NCBI RefSeq assembly: GCF_015627175.1 | Contig: NZ_VTDQ01000018.1 | Coordinates: 1-50,468, forward strand | Source of the DNA: Acinetobacter pollinis | GTDB lineage: Bacteria; Pseudomonadota; Gammaproteobacteria; Pseudomonadales; Moraxellaceae | Direction: 5' to 3' | DNA length: 50,468 nt | Shown here: one piece after another, positions 9,135 through 18,153 of the stretch | How the letters are laid out: the number at the start of each line of letters is the position of its first letter | Numbering within the stretch: the stretch's first letter is position 1 | The notes under the pieces: model-generated | Databases searched by the model: none | Seen by the model: only the letters and a program-made list of their open reading frames with translations | What the model was told of the DNA's origin: nothing | Position numbers and translations under genes: made by a program

Positions 9135-9362
9135 AATCAGCCCACTTTGAATAATAGGTAAATATAATTTTGCATATTTCATGCAAAAGTAATGCCATTT
9201 AGGGATAGTTATTCATTTTATAATAGTATTTGATTAAGTGTCCTTAGAGCTGGAAATCTGTAAATTTTATAGAAAATATTAAAATTAAGCGATGATCATG
9301 ATTTATTTTGGTGCATATTAGATTATTTTGAACTATTATAGTGCAATATGGTGGTTTTTAAC

Positions 9363-9848
9363 TTATGTATTGTGATTGTGCATAGTTTCATAGCGAATAG
9401 AATTTTCTTTTAATTTTTCTAATACAATAGATGTATTTAGATCACAAACACAGAACTCATTCGAAGAGAGTTTTGCGATTAATTGACTCATTTCATTAAA
9501 GTCTTTAACAGCAACTTTAAAAATAAAATCGTAGTGACCTGTTAATTTGTATATATCTTTGATGCTAGATGTTTTTTGTGCAAAATTAATGAAATTTTCA
9601 TAATTCTCATGGTTATAGTTTGTAATTTTGACTTCAATAATACCCGTAATAGGCGTTGGATCTGCTACTGGGGATATTTGTGCATAGTATCCTGCAATAA
9701 TATTTTTTTGTTCTAGTAATATTCGTCTACGAGAGCATTGAGATGTAGATAGACCAATAAGCTCAGCTAATTCTTGATTGGTTAGTCGGCCATTTTTTTG
9801 CAGATGGTGGACTATTTTACAATCATATTGGTCAAGATTGATGCTCAT
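9363..9848 (-). CDS. Lrp/AsnC-family transcriptional regulator
   Basis: A 161-aa DNA-binding regulator. The N-terminal helix-turn-helix reads LDQYDCKIVHHLQKNGRLTNQELAELIGLS, then SQCSRRRILLEQKNIIAGYYA. A C-terminal RAM/AsnC ligand-binding domain follows (VKITNYNHENYENF, and IYKLTGHYDFIFKVAVKD, the usual G-x-x-D glycine turn). Members bind amino acids and control their transport or catabolism. It is divergently arranged from the AroP-type permease with about 230 bases between starts, so it probably controls that permease and perhaps itself; no clear operator was recognised in the A/T-rich gap. The effector is unknown. Confidence 0.88.
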   Translation of the reverse strand: MSINLDQYDCKIVHHLQKNGRLTNQELAELIGLSTSQCSRRRILLEQKNIIAGYYAQISPVADPTPITGIIEVKITNYNHENYENFINFAQKTSSIKDIYKLTGHYDFIFKVAVKDFNEMSQLIAKLSSNEFCVCDLNTSIVLEKLKENSIRYETMHNHNT

Positions 9849-10077
9849 CGAAAACCTATTTGTAATATAGCGAAAAATTGCATTCTAGAAGATTTAAAAA
9901 CCTCTTAGCAAATGATTTGATCCAAAAAGATATACTTATTTACGATTCTGTTTGTAAAATAATCAAAAAATGCTTTTTAATCCTATTTTTTAGCCACTTC
10001 AAGCAATAAATGATCATTTTTTGTCATTTTTGGCATGGTTATTGTATTTGTTAAGTAAATTAAATATGTGGGCGAAT

Positions 10078-11472
10078 ATGATGAAAAGTACTGAACATCA
10101 TTTAAAAAAACGGCTAGCTAATCGGCATATTCAACTAATTGCTTTAGGTGGTGCAATTGGTACTGGTCTTTTTCTTGGAATTGGTCAAACCATTCAATTG
10201 GCAGGCCCATCTGTCATTCTTGGTTATGCCATTGCAGGCTTCATTGCTTTTTTAATCATGCGCCAACTGGGTGAAATGATAGTAGAAAATCCTGTGAGTG
10301 GATCTTTTAGTCAGTTTGCTTTTGACTATTGGGGTAAACTTCCTGGATTTATTTCGGGCTGGAATTATTGGATTTTATATATTCTGGTTGGAATGGCCGA
10401 GCTAAGTGCCATTGGCGTATTTATGAATTTCTGGTGGCCAGATTTTCCTAAATGGGCTTCTGCACTTATTTTCTTTACACTCATTAATGTCATTAATTTT
10501 GTGAGCGTTAAATTCTTCGGTGAGATGGAGTTTATTTTTTCTCTCATTAAAATTGTTGCTATTCTTTGTATGATTGTCTTTGGAATCTACTTATTGGTAA
10601 GTGGTGCAGGAGGCGAGCACGCAACAGTAACAAACTTGTGGGCATTGGGTGGGTTCTTCCCAAATGGTATGCATGGTCTGATTATGGCAATGGCAGCCAT
10701 TATGTTCGCATTTGGTGGGTTAGAGTTATTAGGTATTTCAGCAGCAGAAACGGCTTCACCTGAAAAGACATTACCAAAAGCAATTAATCAAATTGTCTAT
10801 CGTGTACTTATTTTTTACGTTGGTTCTATCGCTGTTTTATTAAGCTTGTACCCTTGGAATAAAGTTGCAGAGGGTGGTAGTCCGTTTGTTATGATCTTCC
10901 ATTCACTAAATAGTGATCTAGTGGCAGGCATATTAAATTTTGTCGTACTTACAGCAGCAGTATCTGTTTACAACAGCTGTGTATATAGCAATAGCCGTAT
11001 GCTGTTAGGATTGGCGAAACAAGGAAATGCCCCTAAAATATTAGGAAAGATTAATCGTCGTGGTATTCCAGTACAAGCTTTGGTTTTCTCATCGCTATGT
11101 ACAGTGGGCTGTGTTGCAATTAATTATTTTGTTCCTGATCAGGCTTTTTCTTTACTGATGCTATTGGTTGTGGTTGCGATTATGATTAATTGGATGATGA
11201 TTTCTCTAATTCATATTAAATTTCGTAAAGCAAAGGCTGCACAAAACTATACATGTAAGTTTCAGAGCTGGGGTTATCCATTTACGAACTATTTAACAAT
11301 TGCTTTTATGGTAGGAATATTAGCCATTATGCTATTTTCTGATGGAATGCGTACAGCAGTAATTATGCTACCAATATGGCTGGTTGTATTATCTATTGCA
11401 TATATAATAAAAGAGAAAAAGCAGAAAAGCGTTTCAAAAGAAGCAATTATTCATACAACGAATCATGATTAA
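10078..11472 (+). CDS. aroP: Aromatic amino-acid permease, AroP type
   Basis: A 464-aa amino-acid:proton symporter of the APC family with about twelve membrane helices. The start NRHIQLIALGGAIGTGLFLG, then LGYAIAGFIAFLIMRQLGEM, and SVYNSCVYSNSRMLLGLAKQGNAPK match Escherichia coli AroP much more closely than CycA or ProY, so import of phenylalanine, tyrosine or tryptophan is likely. The open frame reaches back to a TTG at 10021. ATG 10078 (or 10081) was chosen, giving the usual hydrophilic lead; ATG 10066 is also possible. Divergent from an Lrp-type gene, its probable regulator. A strong bidirectional terminator follows. Confidence 0.87.
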   Translation: MMKSTEHHLKKRLANRHIQLIALGGAIGTGLFLGIGQTIQLAGPSVILGYAIAGFIAFLIMRQLGEMIVENPVSGSFSQFAFDYWGKLPGFISGWNYWILYILVGMAELSAIGVFMNFWWPDFPKWASALIFFTLINVINFVSVKFFGEMEFIFSLIKIVAILCMIVFGIYLLVSGAGGEHATVTNLWALGGFFPNGMHGLIMAMAAIMFAFGGLELLGISAAETASPEKTLPKAINQIVYRVLIFYVGSIAVLLSLYPWNKVAEGGSPFVMIFHSLNSDLVAGILNFVVLTAAVSVYNSCVYSNSRMLLGLAKQGNAPKILGKINRRGIPVQALVFSSLCTVGCVAINYFVPDQAFSLLMLLVVVAIMINWMMISLIHIKFRKAKAAQNYTCKFQSWGYPFTNYLTIAFMVGILAIMLFSDGMRTAVIMLPIWLVVLSIAYIIKEKKQKSVSKEAIIHTTNHD

Positions 11473-11480
11473 AACACAAA

Positions 11481-11508
11481 AAAGACCAATCTTTAGATTG
11501 GTCTTTTT
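11481..11508. terminator. Bidirectional terminator between aroP and the hydrolase gene
   Basis: A perfect 11-bp stem AAAGACCAATC / GATTGGTCTTT with loop TTTA, flanked by A and T runs on both sides, lies between two converging genes. Confidence 0.93.
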
Positions 11509-11517
11509 ATATTTAAA

Positions 11518-12147
11518 TTAAAGCTGAATGTAGCGTTGCATTGCTGTACGTATTTGTTTTAGGTAGCCTGTAAAAAAGTGGTTGGCACCTGGGAAAATCG
11601 TAATTGCATGTTTTTGCGGTTTCGCCCATACAATTGCATCTGAAAGTAAGGTTACTTCATCTGCCTCACCATGAATGAGCAGAATATCTCCACTAATTTC
11701 TGGTGTTTTATAATGTCTTAAGCCTTGAACGGTTGCTGTTGGTAGACCGCATAAAATAAGCTGTTCAGGTTTTAGAGGTAATTCTAATGCATGGTATGCT
11801 TTTGCCATAACATGTGCGCCAAAACTAAATCCACCCGCAAAGAAGCGTAGATTAGAGTATTGTTGGCGAGCATATTCAATCACTGACAAAATATCTTCTG
11901 TTTCACCAAACCCTTCATTGTGAGTGCCTTCACTTTGTCCTGAACCTCGAAAGCTTGGACGATAGACAACACAACCACGTTCTTTTAAAATTTGTGCCAT
12001 AAGGGCAGGAACTTTGTGATGTGGTGTACCACCTTGTAAAGGGTGAGGATGACATACAACGGCAAATCCTTTTGCAGTACCTTCTGGATAGTCTACAAAT
12101 ACTTCGATTTTACCTATGGGGCCATCTAAAAAGATTGTATCTGTCAT
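11518..12147 (-). CDS. Alpha/beta hydrolase (COG2945-like, dienelactone-hydrolase fold)
   Basis: A 209-aa soluble hydrolase. Family marks are CHPHPLQGGTPHHKV near residue 32, RGSGQSEGTHNEGFGE, the nucleophile elbow GGFSFGA (Ser in G-x-S-x-G), a catalytic Asp in LIHGEADEVT, and the catalytic His in FPGANHFFTG. This is the small cytosolic hydrolase group whose substrates are mostly unknown; esters or acyl compounds are likely. It is transcribed alone, convergent with aroP and divergent from yaaA. The start ATG gives the common lead MTDTIFLDGPIGKIE. Family call firm, substrate not. Confidence 0.85.
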   Translation of the reverse strand: MTDTIFLDGPIGKIEVFVDYPEGTAKGFAVVCHPHPLQGGTPHHKVPALMAQILKERGCVVYRPSFRGSGQSEGTHNEGFGETEDILSVIEYARQQYSNLRFFAGGFSFGAHVMAKAYHALELPLKPEQLILCGLPTATVQGLRHYKTPEISGDILLIHGEADEVTLLSDAIVWAKPQKHAITIFPGANHFFTGYLKQIRTAMQRYIQL

Positions 12148-12274
12148 AAACTTTGTATGTGTGTTTGAAAGTAAACGCTTATGATACCGATAATTGTCAT
12201 TAAAAACACAAATTAGCTTTCAAAATAACGTACTGTTATAGTTATATAAGAGAAAATAATCATTAAGGTATACT

Positions 12275-13051
12275 ATGTTAGCGCTCGTTTCACCTGCAAA
12301 AACATTAGACTATGAAACTCCATTACCAACAGATCAGTTCACTCAACCTAGATTAATAGATCAGTCTGAGCAATTGATTGAAGTATGTCGTCAGCTTTCT
12401 GCATCGCAAATTGCAAGTTTAATGGGAGTGAGTGAGAAAATTGCTCAATTAAATGTTGCACGTTTTAATGATTGGCAAACTCACTTCGATTTTTCAAATG
12501 CACGTCAGGCTATTTTTGCATTTAAGGGTGATGTTTATACTGGGTTAGATGCTTATCACTTATCTGAAGCCGATCTTAACTTTGCACAAACGAATTTTAG
12601 AATGCTTTCGGGGCTGTATGGCTTATTACGTCCATTTGATTTAATGATGCCTTATCGCTTAGAAATGGGGACACGACTCAAAAATACACGTGGTTCTAAC
12701 TTGTATCAATTTTGGGGCGATCATATTACGCAATTGATTAATCACGATCTTGAAGAATCTAATTCAAAGCTTTTATTAAATGCTGCATCGGATGAGTATT
12801 TTAAAGCAGTAAAAACAGAAAAAATAAATGCAGAAATTATTAAACCTGTATTTCTAGATCAAAAAAATGGTCAATATAAAGTAATTAGCTTTTATGCTAA
12901 AAAAGCCAGAGGTTTAATTACACGTTTTATGTTAGAGAATAAAATAGATCAAGCAGAAGGTTTAAAATCATTTAATGTCGATGGTTATTATTTCGATGCA
13001 GTGAACTCGAATCAGCATGAACTTGTATTTAAAAGAGATGAGCAGAAATAG
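12275..13051 (+). CDS. yaaA: Peroxide stress protein YaaA
   Basis: A 258-aa protein of the UPF0246/DUF328 family. The hallmark start [18 protein letters not shown] is present, followed by the conserved [27 protein letters not shown] and [24 protein letters not shown] blocks, and [14 protein letters not shown] near the end. In E. coli YaaA lowers unincorporated iron during hydrogen-peroxide stress and is in the OxyR regulon; the fold binds DNA. An AAGG lies before the start. A weak Fur-like sequence upstream (12183-12201) was not accepted as a site. Ends at a hairpin shared with the photolyase gene. Confidence 0.95.
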   Translation: MLALVSPAKTLDYETPLPTDQFTQPRLIDQSEQLIEVCRQLSASQIASLMGVSEKIAQLNVARFNDWQTHFDFSNARQAIFAFKGDVYTGLDAYHLSEADLNFAQTNFRMLSGLYGLLRPFDLMMPYRLEMGTRLKNTRGSNLYQFWGDHITQLINHDLEESNSKLLLNAASDEYFKAVKTEKINAEIIKPVFLDQKNGQYKVISFYAKKARGLITRFMLENKIDQAEGLKSFNVDGYYFDAVNSNQHELVFKRDEQK

Positions 13052-13057
13052 TAAAGT

Positions 13058-13087
13058 GCGTGAGTAGGGCAAACGCTTTACTCACGC
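13058..13087. terminator. Hairpin between yaaA and the photolyase gene
   Basis: GCGTGAGTAGGGC and GCTTTACTCACGC pair over 13 positions (two G-U) with loop AAAC. A/T-rich sequence follows on each side; it serves both converging genes. Confidence 0.8.
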
Positions 13088-13093
13088 AATATT

Positions 13094-14509
13094 TTAAATA
13101 TTTTTAAATGCAGCGAGTGCGCGTGCTCGACTAGACTTTAAATCTACAATAGGTCGCGGATAATTTTCTATATGTTCTTTTGGCGCATGAATTTGTTTAT
13201 GATCTAGCTGTTTTAGCTCAGGTACCCATGTTCGAATATATTCACCTTGAGGATCAAAGCGTTGTGATTGGGTAACAGGGTTAAATATTCTGAAATAAGG
13301 AACAGCATCTGTTCCTGTGGAAGCTGACCACTGCCATCCACCATTGTTTGCTGCCAGATCCCCATCCAATAGGTGTTGCATAAACCACTTTTCACCAAGC
13401 CGCCAGTCAATCAGTAGGTTTTTACTGAGAAACATCGCACAAATCATGCGGACGCGATTATGCATCCAACCTGTCTGTTGCAATTGGCGCATACCTGCAT
13501 CCACAATAGGAATACCAGTTTGTCCAGTTTGCCACTTCTTAAGGTCTTCTTCACTATTACGCCATTGAATCTTTTGCGTTTCTTTTTTAAAAGGAAGATG
13601 TTTGCAAATATGTGGAAAATCGACCATCACGTGTTGATAAAACTCTCTCCAGAGTAATTCATCTATCCATGTTTGTTGTCCTTTACTCTGAATAGAAAAG
13701 ATATAGTCATTGTCTTTGAGTACTTCCTCTAAACATTGACGTACTGAAATGATACCGATATTTAAATAAGGCGAGAGTTGGCTTGTTCCATCTGTATTTG
13801 GTATATCTCTTGTTTGATCATAGTTGTTCATTTTAGATTTAACAAAATCTTTGAGTTTGTCCTGAGCAGTTTTTTCACCCACTTCAATTTTGAAGGCCGA
13901 ATTTGATGTGTCATATTCAAACTGAGAAATAAGATCGTTCAGAGATTCGTTTTCTATATCTTTGATCACAATTGATTTTTGTTTTGATGGAGAAGGGTAA
14001 GCTCTAGGAATAGATATACTCAAGCGTTCGTAACATGTTTTTTTAAACGCAGTAAATACTTTGTATGCCTCACCTGATTTATTACGAATACTTTGTGTTG
14101 GAAAAAGTGTGCGATCTTCGAAAAGATGAATATTTTTTTTATATTTAGAGAGAGCTTCTTTGACTTGATCGTCTCTACGTTTCTCATTCGTTGCTAATTC
14201 TACATTTGCATAAATATCTTCAATTTCGAGCTTTTTACATAGTGAAGTAATGTATTCAGGAACATTACTCCAAGACTGAATCGTTTTTATAATAAGTGGA
14301 ATATTTAGGTGCTTTAGATCTTCTTGAATTTCTTGAAGCTGTCTTAAATAAAAAAATATTTTACTAGGTGCATCATGGTGATGTTTCCACTGTTCTGGAG
14401 AGATAATAACTAAAGCAACACACTCTTCATTGTGTTGGGTGGCATGCCATAGCCCCACATTATCTTCTAATCTTAAGTCCTGACGAAACCAAAATAAATT
14501 TCTAGCCAT
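13094..14509 (-). CDS. phrB: Deoxyribodipyrimidine photo-lyase (class I CPD photolyase)
   Basis: A 471-aa light-dependent DNA repair enzyme that splits cyclobutane pyrimidine dimers using reduced FAD. The N-terminal antenna domain begins NLFWFRQDLRLEDN. The FAD-binding catalytic half contains QLSPYLNIGIIS, WIDELLWREFYQH, GIPIVDAGMRQLQQTGWMHNR and LAANNGGWQWSASTGTDAVPYFRIFNP, the last being the photolyase signature with the FAD- and DNA-contacting Asn/Trp residues. The electron-transfer tryptophans lie in the usual blocks. Length matches the family (about 470 aa). Single gene facing yaaA. Confidence 0.95.
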   Translation of the reverse strand: MARNLFWFRQDLRLEDNVGLWHATQHNEECVALVIISPEQWKHHHDAPSKIFFYLRQLQEIQEDLKHLNIPLIIKTIQSWSNVPEYITSLCKKLEIEDIYANVELATNEKRRDDQVKEALSKYKKNIHLFEDRTLFPTQSIRNKSGEAYKVFTAFKKTCYERLSISIPRAYPSPSKQKSIVIKDIENESLNDLISQFEYDTSNSAFKIEVGEKTAQDKLKDFVKSKMNNYDQTRDIPNTDGTSQLSPYLNIGIISVRQCLEEVLKDNDYIFSIQSKGQQTWIDELLWREFYQHVMVDFPHICKHLPFKKETQKIQWRNSEEDLKKWQTGQTGIPIVDAGMRQLQQTGWMHNRVRMICAMFLSKNLLIDWRLGEKWFMQHLLDGDLAANNGGWQWSASTGTDAVPYFRIFNPVTQSQRFDPQGEYIRTWVPELKQLDHKQIHAPKEHIENYPRPIVDLKSSRARALAAFKNI

Positions 14510-14564
14510 TTGAGTATAATTATTTTTAAAAAGAATGCTGTCAGTTTATGCCTACTCATAAAAA

Positions 14565-14590
14565 AAAAGCAAAGCTTTCGCTTTGCTTTT
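14565..14590 (-). terminator. Terminator of the slyD-like gene
   Basis: An 11-bp perfect stem AAAAGCAAAGC / GCTTTGCTTTT with a 4-base loop and a run of A on the plus strand (U-tract on the minus transcript) follows the slyD-like stop by about 15 bases. Confidence 0.9.
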
Positions 14591-14605
14591 TAACAAGAAA
14601 CCAAC

Positions 14606-15088
14606 TTAGTGTTGGTGACCGCCTGCACCGTGTACATGGCCGTGGTCAATTTCTTCTTGAGTTGCGTCACGTACGTCTGCAACTTCAACATCAAAAGTAA
14701 GATCTTGACCTGCTAGAGGGAAGTTTGCATCTACAAGTACTGTATCGCCTTCAACACCTTTTACAGTTACGATTTGTACGCCGTCATCTGTTTGTGCTTG
14801 GAATTGCATACCTGGCTCGATGTTTTCTACACCTTGGAACATTTGAGCAGGAACTTGTTGTACTAAATCTGGGTTGTATTCGCCATAACCTTCAGAAGCA
14901 GGAACAGTAATTTTGAATTTATCGCCAGCTGTTTTGCCTTCTAAAGCTTTTTCTAGACCAGGAATGATGTTACCTGCACCGTGCAAATATGTAAGTGGCT
15001 CACCTTGAGATTTATCAAGTGTTTCACCCTCAGCATTTGTTAGTGTGTAGTGGAATGAAACCACGTGGTTATTTGCAATAGCAGTCAT
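14606..15088 (-). CDS. slyD: FKBP-type peptidyl-prolyl isomerase, SlyD-like
   Basis: A 160-aa cytosolic prolyl isomerase/chaperone. The FKBP core (VVSFHYTLTNAEGETLDKS, YLHGAGNIIPGLEKALEGK, AYGEYNPDLVQQVP) is interrupted by an IF (insert-in-flap) domain around residues 70-120, diagnostic of SlyD. In E. coli SlyD a long Cys/His tail binds nickel and aids hydrogenase maturation. Here the tail is only EEIDHGHVHGAGGHQH, with His but no Cys, so metal capacity should be reduced. A GGAT-like Shine-Dalgarno precedes the start. Monocistronic, with its own terminator. Confidence 0.88.
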   Translation of the reverse strand: MTAIANNHVVSFHYTLTNAEGETLDKSQGEPLTYLHGAGNIIPGLEKALEGKTAGDKFKITVPASEGYGEYNPDLVQQVPAQMFQGVENIEPGMQFQAQTDDGVQIVTVKGVEGDTVLVDANFPLAGQDLTFDVEVADVRDATQEEIDHGHVHGAGGHQH

Positions 15089-15249
15089 ATTGTCTATCCA
15101 ATTTGTGTTTTAAGTAAATACTTCATCATAAAAAGTGAGGCAGTACAAGGTTTGTCTGCCTTTTCTTTGATGAGTTTGTATTGCTCATTTAATATAATAG
15201 TATGGGGCTGATTCATAAAAAATCAATGAAACAATGCTTTAAAAGTGTA

Positions 15250-15289
15250 CAACCTATGTTTTTTAAAGCAATATTAAGAGCATAGGTTG
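15250..15289 (-). terminator. Possible terminator after ndh
   Basis: CAACCTATG (15250-15258) and CATAGGTTG (15281-15289) form a perfect 9-bp stem with a 22-base A/T-rich loop, just downstream of the ndh stop on the minus strand. The T-rich run is stronger on the plus side, so the direction is uncertain. Confidence 0.5.
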
Positions 15290-15306
15290 CTTTTTCATCA
15301 ATTATT

Positions 15307-16596
15307 TTAGTAAAGCTTAATCTTAGGACCTACACGGCGCGTCACAAAATCTTTGGTCATCATTAATCCAGCTTGCGTATAGCCATGAATATTGGCTTGA
15401 TGGATACGGTATAAAGAAGCATACATTGAACGTGCAAGCGCACCATGTACTTTAACCTGTCCTAAAATTTGACCAATTGCTTTATGGCGACTTAATGAAA
15501 CTAAAGAACCTTTGTCGGTAAAAGTGAACATAGGCAATTGAGAGCCACGTAATCGTGCAGCAAGGGCTTGGGTTAGGAAAGTCGCCTGTTGACTTGCAAC
15601 TTGTGCTCTTGGCCCTAACGGTGGTTCTTTTGCATCGGGTTGGCAATGCGCACAATCACCAAAAGCAAAAATATTAGGATCAGTCATGGTTTGTAATGTT
15701 GCATAGACTTTCAGACGATTAATACGATCTTTTTCAAAGTCTGTAAACTGCTCAAGTACCTCTGGTGCTTTCACGCCAGCAGCCCATACTTTCATTGTTG
15801 CAGGGATAATTTTACCATCTGCAAAAACAATAGAATCGGAGGTAACTTCACTTACTTTATGATTGGTTAGTACTTCAATCCCCATTTTTTCTAATGTTTT
15901 TTGGGTTTGTGCAGAAATAGATTCTGAAAGTGCAGGAAGTATGCGTGGTGTAGCTTCAATGAGTGTAATTTTAACCAATTTAGGGTCTATTTTATTTAAA
16001 CCATATTGATGAAAATTCTCTTTGGCATCAATAAGTTCTGCGGCAAGCTCTACACCTGTTGCTCCAGCACCAATAATGGCAATATTTAAAGCAGAGACGG
16101 TTTGATTATTTTGTGCATTTAAATAAAGATGGAAGAGGTCTTGTTGAAAAACTTCAGCTTGTTCTCTGTTATCTAAGAAGTAACAGTTATCTCTGACACC
16201 TTTAGTATTGAAGTCATTACAGCGAGATCCGATTGCCATAACGAGAGTATCGTACTCAATATCTGTATAGCCATCTTTGCAGTATTTTTCAGAAAGTTGT
16301 GGCGTGCTTATTTGAATATTTTTCTTTTCCCGATCAATTGTTTCAAATTGACCTAGAATGAATTGATAATGATGTTTTTTTGCATGAGCGAAATAGTTCG
16401 TTTCTTCAGCATGTGGATTGAGCGTACCCGCCGCAATTTCATGAAGAAGAGGCTTCCAAATATGAGATAAAGATCGATCAATTAAAGTGATCTGTGCTTT
16501 TTGGTGTTTACCAAGAGTATTTCCGAGTTGTGTTGCTAACTCTAAGCCCCCAGCTCCGCCACCAACGATAACAATACGGTGTAGCGACTTACTCAT
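15307..16596 (-). CDS. ndh: Type II NADH:quinone oxidoreductase (NDH-2)
   Basis: A 429-aa flavoprotein that passes electrons from NADH to the quinone pool without pumping protons. FAD motif IVIVGGGAGGLELATQLG is at residues 8-25, followed by SHIWKPLLHEIAAGTL. The NADH Rossmann motif is NIAIIGAGATGVELAAEL, and the FAD-closing motif is NIFAFGDCAHCQ. The C-terminal part (SLYRIHQANIHGYTQAGLMM) matches the membrane-anchoring helix region of E. coli Ndh. The alignment to Ndh runs end to end, so sulfide:quinone reductase is unlikely. Lies downstream of the dac gene on the same strand but is separated by a terminator. Confidence 0.94.
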   Translation of the reverse strand: MSKSLHRIVIVGGGAGGLELATQLGNTLGKHQKAQITLIDRSLSHIWKPLLHEIAAGTLNPHAEETNYFAHAKKHHYQFILGQFETIDREKKNIQISTPQLSEKYCKDGYTDIEYDTLVMAIGSRCNDFNTKGVRDNCYFLDNREQAEVFQQDLFHLYLNAQNNQTVSALNIAIIGAGATGVELAAELIDAKENFHQYGLNKIDPKLVKITLIEATPRILPALSESISAQTQKTLEKMGIEVLTNHKVSEVTSDSIVFADGKIIPATMKVWAAGVKAPEVLEQFTDFEKDRINRLKVYATLQTMTDPNIFAFGDCAHCQPDAKEPPLGPRAQVASQQATFLTQALAARLRGSQLPMFTFTDKGSLVSLSRHKAIGQILGQVKVHGALARSMYASLYRIHQANIHGYTQAGLMMTKDFVTRRVGPKIKLY

Positions 16597-16626
16597 AACT
16601 TACGTTCGCCTTTATGCTTGAATGAT

Positions 16627-16665
16627 AAAAGATGACATCTCATGTTTATTAATATGTCATCTTTT
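16627..16665 (-). terminator. Terminator between the dac gene and ndh
   Basis: A perfect 12-bp stem AAAAGATGACAT / ATGTCATCTTTT with a 15-base loop and flanking A/T runs lies downstream of the carboxypeptidase stop, in the gap before ndh. Confidence 0.82.
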
Positions 16666-16687
16666 AATAAATGTAAACGATTACCGT

Positions 16688-17986
16688 TTATTTTATTGGA
16701 TAAACGATAGCTTCCGTCGCATTATCAGAGAAAAATGGCAAAATATGCTTTAACCAATGAATAAAACGTTCAAATAAACTTGCACGTTCTAGCTCAACTT
16801 TTGCTGACAATGAAAAATCTTCAATTAGTTGATTATTTTGGAAAACTTTAACATTTGCAAGGTTCATTTCTTGATTTAATGGCGCAGTGAGTTGTTTTTG
16901 ATCAAGTTGGACAGATAACTGAGTTTTTGTTTCTTGTGAAGGTGTAATTGTCTGACCATCAATTGTAATTAAGCCACTGGTATTGCTAAAGTTTTTCATA
17001 TTAATAGGTGTGTTTGAGTCATATAATGATGTCGTGATAATCCTCGATTGATTGGCTTTAAGATTAAAAACATTTTGCTTGCCATTAATGACAGGAAGCT
17101 GAGCGATCATTTGATTCGCTTTAATAGCCACTTCATCACGTGTGTAGTTAAAAGCCATGTTCATGAGTTCGTAAGCGACTTGGGCACGTTTGTAAGCACT
17201 TTTTGTACCCATGACAACGACAATAAGGCGACGCTCAGGGAAATCTGGATTCATTGCTGGTCTATTTGCGGTGAGGGCAAGATTATAACCTGCTGCTGCA
17301 GTATAGCCTGTTTTTAGTCCATCTACGGTAGGATCTTGTTTTAGTAGAATATTCGTTGCATGGTGCGTACGACCATTCCATGAATAACTCGTTTGTTTGG
17401 AGTAAGAAAGGTACTGTGGGTATTGTTGAATGAGTGTGTTAGCAAGTTTGGCAAGATCTGCAGCTGACGCATAATGGCCATCCATAGTGATTCCTGCTGG
17501 ATTCATAAAATGAGTATCTGTCATACCGAGTGCTTTGGCTTCGCTATTCATCATTTCTACAAAATGAGGGATATCTCCACCAAGTTTTTGTGCAAGTGTA
17601 ACAGCAGCATCATTGGCGGACATGACAATAAGCCCGCTTAAAAGTTGGTCTACAGTAATTTGCTGACCTTGTCTAAGAAACATCTGAGATTCATCGGGTT
17701 GTACTACATGTACAATATCGGATGCGGTAATGGTATCTGTTGTTTTAAGCTTGCCTTCTTGAATGGCTTTTAATGTGAGATAGGCAACCATCATTTTTGT
17801 TAATGATGCTGGAGCACGCTGAGCATGACTATTATATTCTGCGATGGTTTGTTTGGACTGAGGATCGTAAATGATCCATGAAGCGGCCTCAACAGAGTCT
17901 GGATTAATTGTTAGGACACTGGCATGTGTAATTGTTGTACATAGTAATGCCAAGAAACTTGTGAGGACTAGGGTGAAACGTTTCAA
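16688..17986 (-). CDS. dacC: D-alanyl-D-alanine carboxypeptidase, PBP5/6 type
   Basis: A 432-aa penicillin-binding protein that trims the terminal D-Ala from peptidoglycan stem peptides in the periplasm. The signal peptide ends near THA-S. Active-site motifs are all present: SLTK (Ser61-Lys64), SAN (124-126), and KTG in DGLKTGYTAAAGYN. A PBP5_C beta domain follows, then a C-terminal amphipathic stretch (FERFIHWLKHILPFF) that would anchor it to the membrane surface. The start codon is TTG, 5-6 bases after a good AAGGCGG ribosome site; no ATG fits better. The exact paralogue name (DacA/C/D) is not certain. Confidence 0.92.
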   Translation of the reverse strand: MKRFTLVLTSFLALLCTTITHASVLTINPDSVEAASWIIYDPQSKQTIAEYNSHAQRAPASLTKMMVAYLTLKAIQEGKLKTTDTITASDIVHVVQPDESQMFLRQGQQITVDQLLSGLIVMSANDAAVTLAQKLGGDIPHFVEMMNSEAKALGMTDTHFMNPAGITMDGHYASAADLAKLANTLIQQYPQYLSYSKQTSYSWNGRTHHATNILLKQDPTVDGLKTGYTAAAGYNLALTANRPAMNPDFPERRLIVVVMGTKSAYKRAQVAYELMNMAFNYTRDEVAIKANQMIAQLPVINGKQNVFNLKANQSRIITTSLYDSNTPINMKNFSNTSGLITIDGQTITPSQETKTQLSVQLDQKQLTAPLNQEMNLANVKVFQNNQLIEDFSLSAKVELERASLFERFIHWLKHILPFFSDNATEAIVYPIK

Positions 17987-18153
17987 AAGAGCCGCCTTAA
18001 GGATAAGCTAGAGGTCGAAAAATACTATATAAAACTTAAAATGAACTAAAATTTAAGGATGTATATAGAATCGGAGCGAAGTATGCGATCTTAGAATAAA
18101 AAAGTGCTAAGCTAAACCCTTGCTAAGCGAGATTAGGATTAGAATTCTGACTT

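Noticed and set aside
9305..9355. TTGGTGCA and GTGCAATATGG as NtrC sites downstream of the Lrp gene
   Set aside because: The half-sites are not in the inverted arrangement and spacing of NtrC boxes and lie at the 3' end of the lrp gene.
12183..12201. Fur-like sequence between the hydrolase gene and yaaA
   Set aside because: Only 13 of 19 positions match the consensus, against 16 of 19 for the accepted site, and YaaA is known as an OxyR-type target.
13213..13657. Open frames in other phases within the photolyase gene
   Set aside because: They are overlapped by a complete, motif-rich photolyase frame and show no protein-like features of their own.
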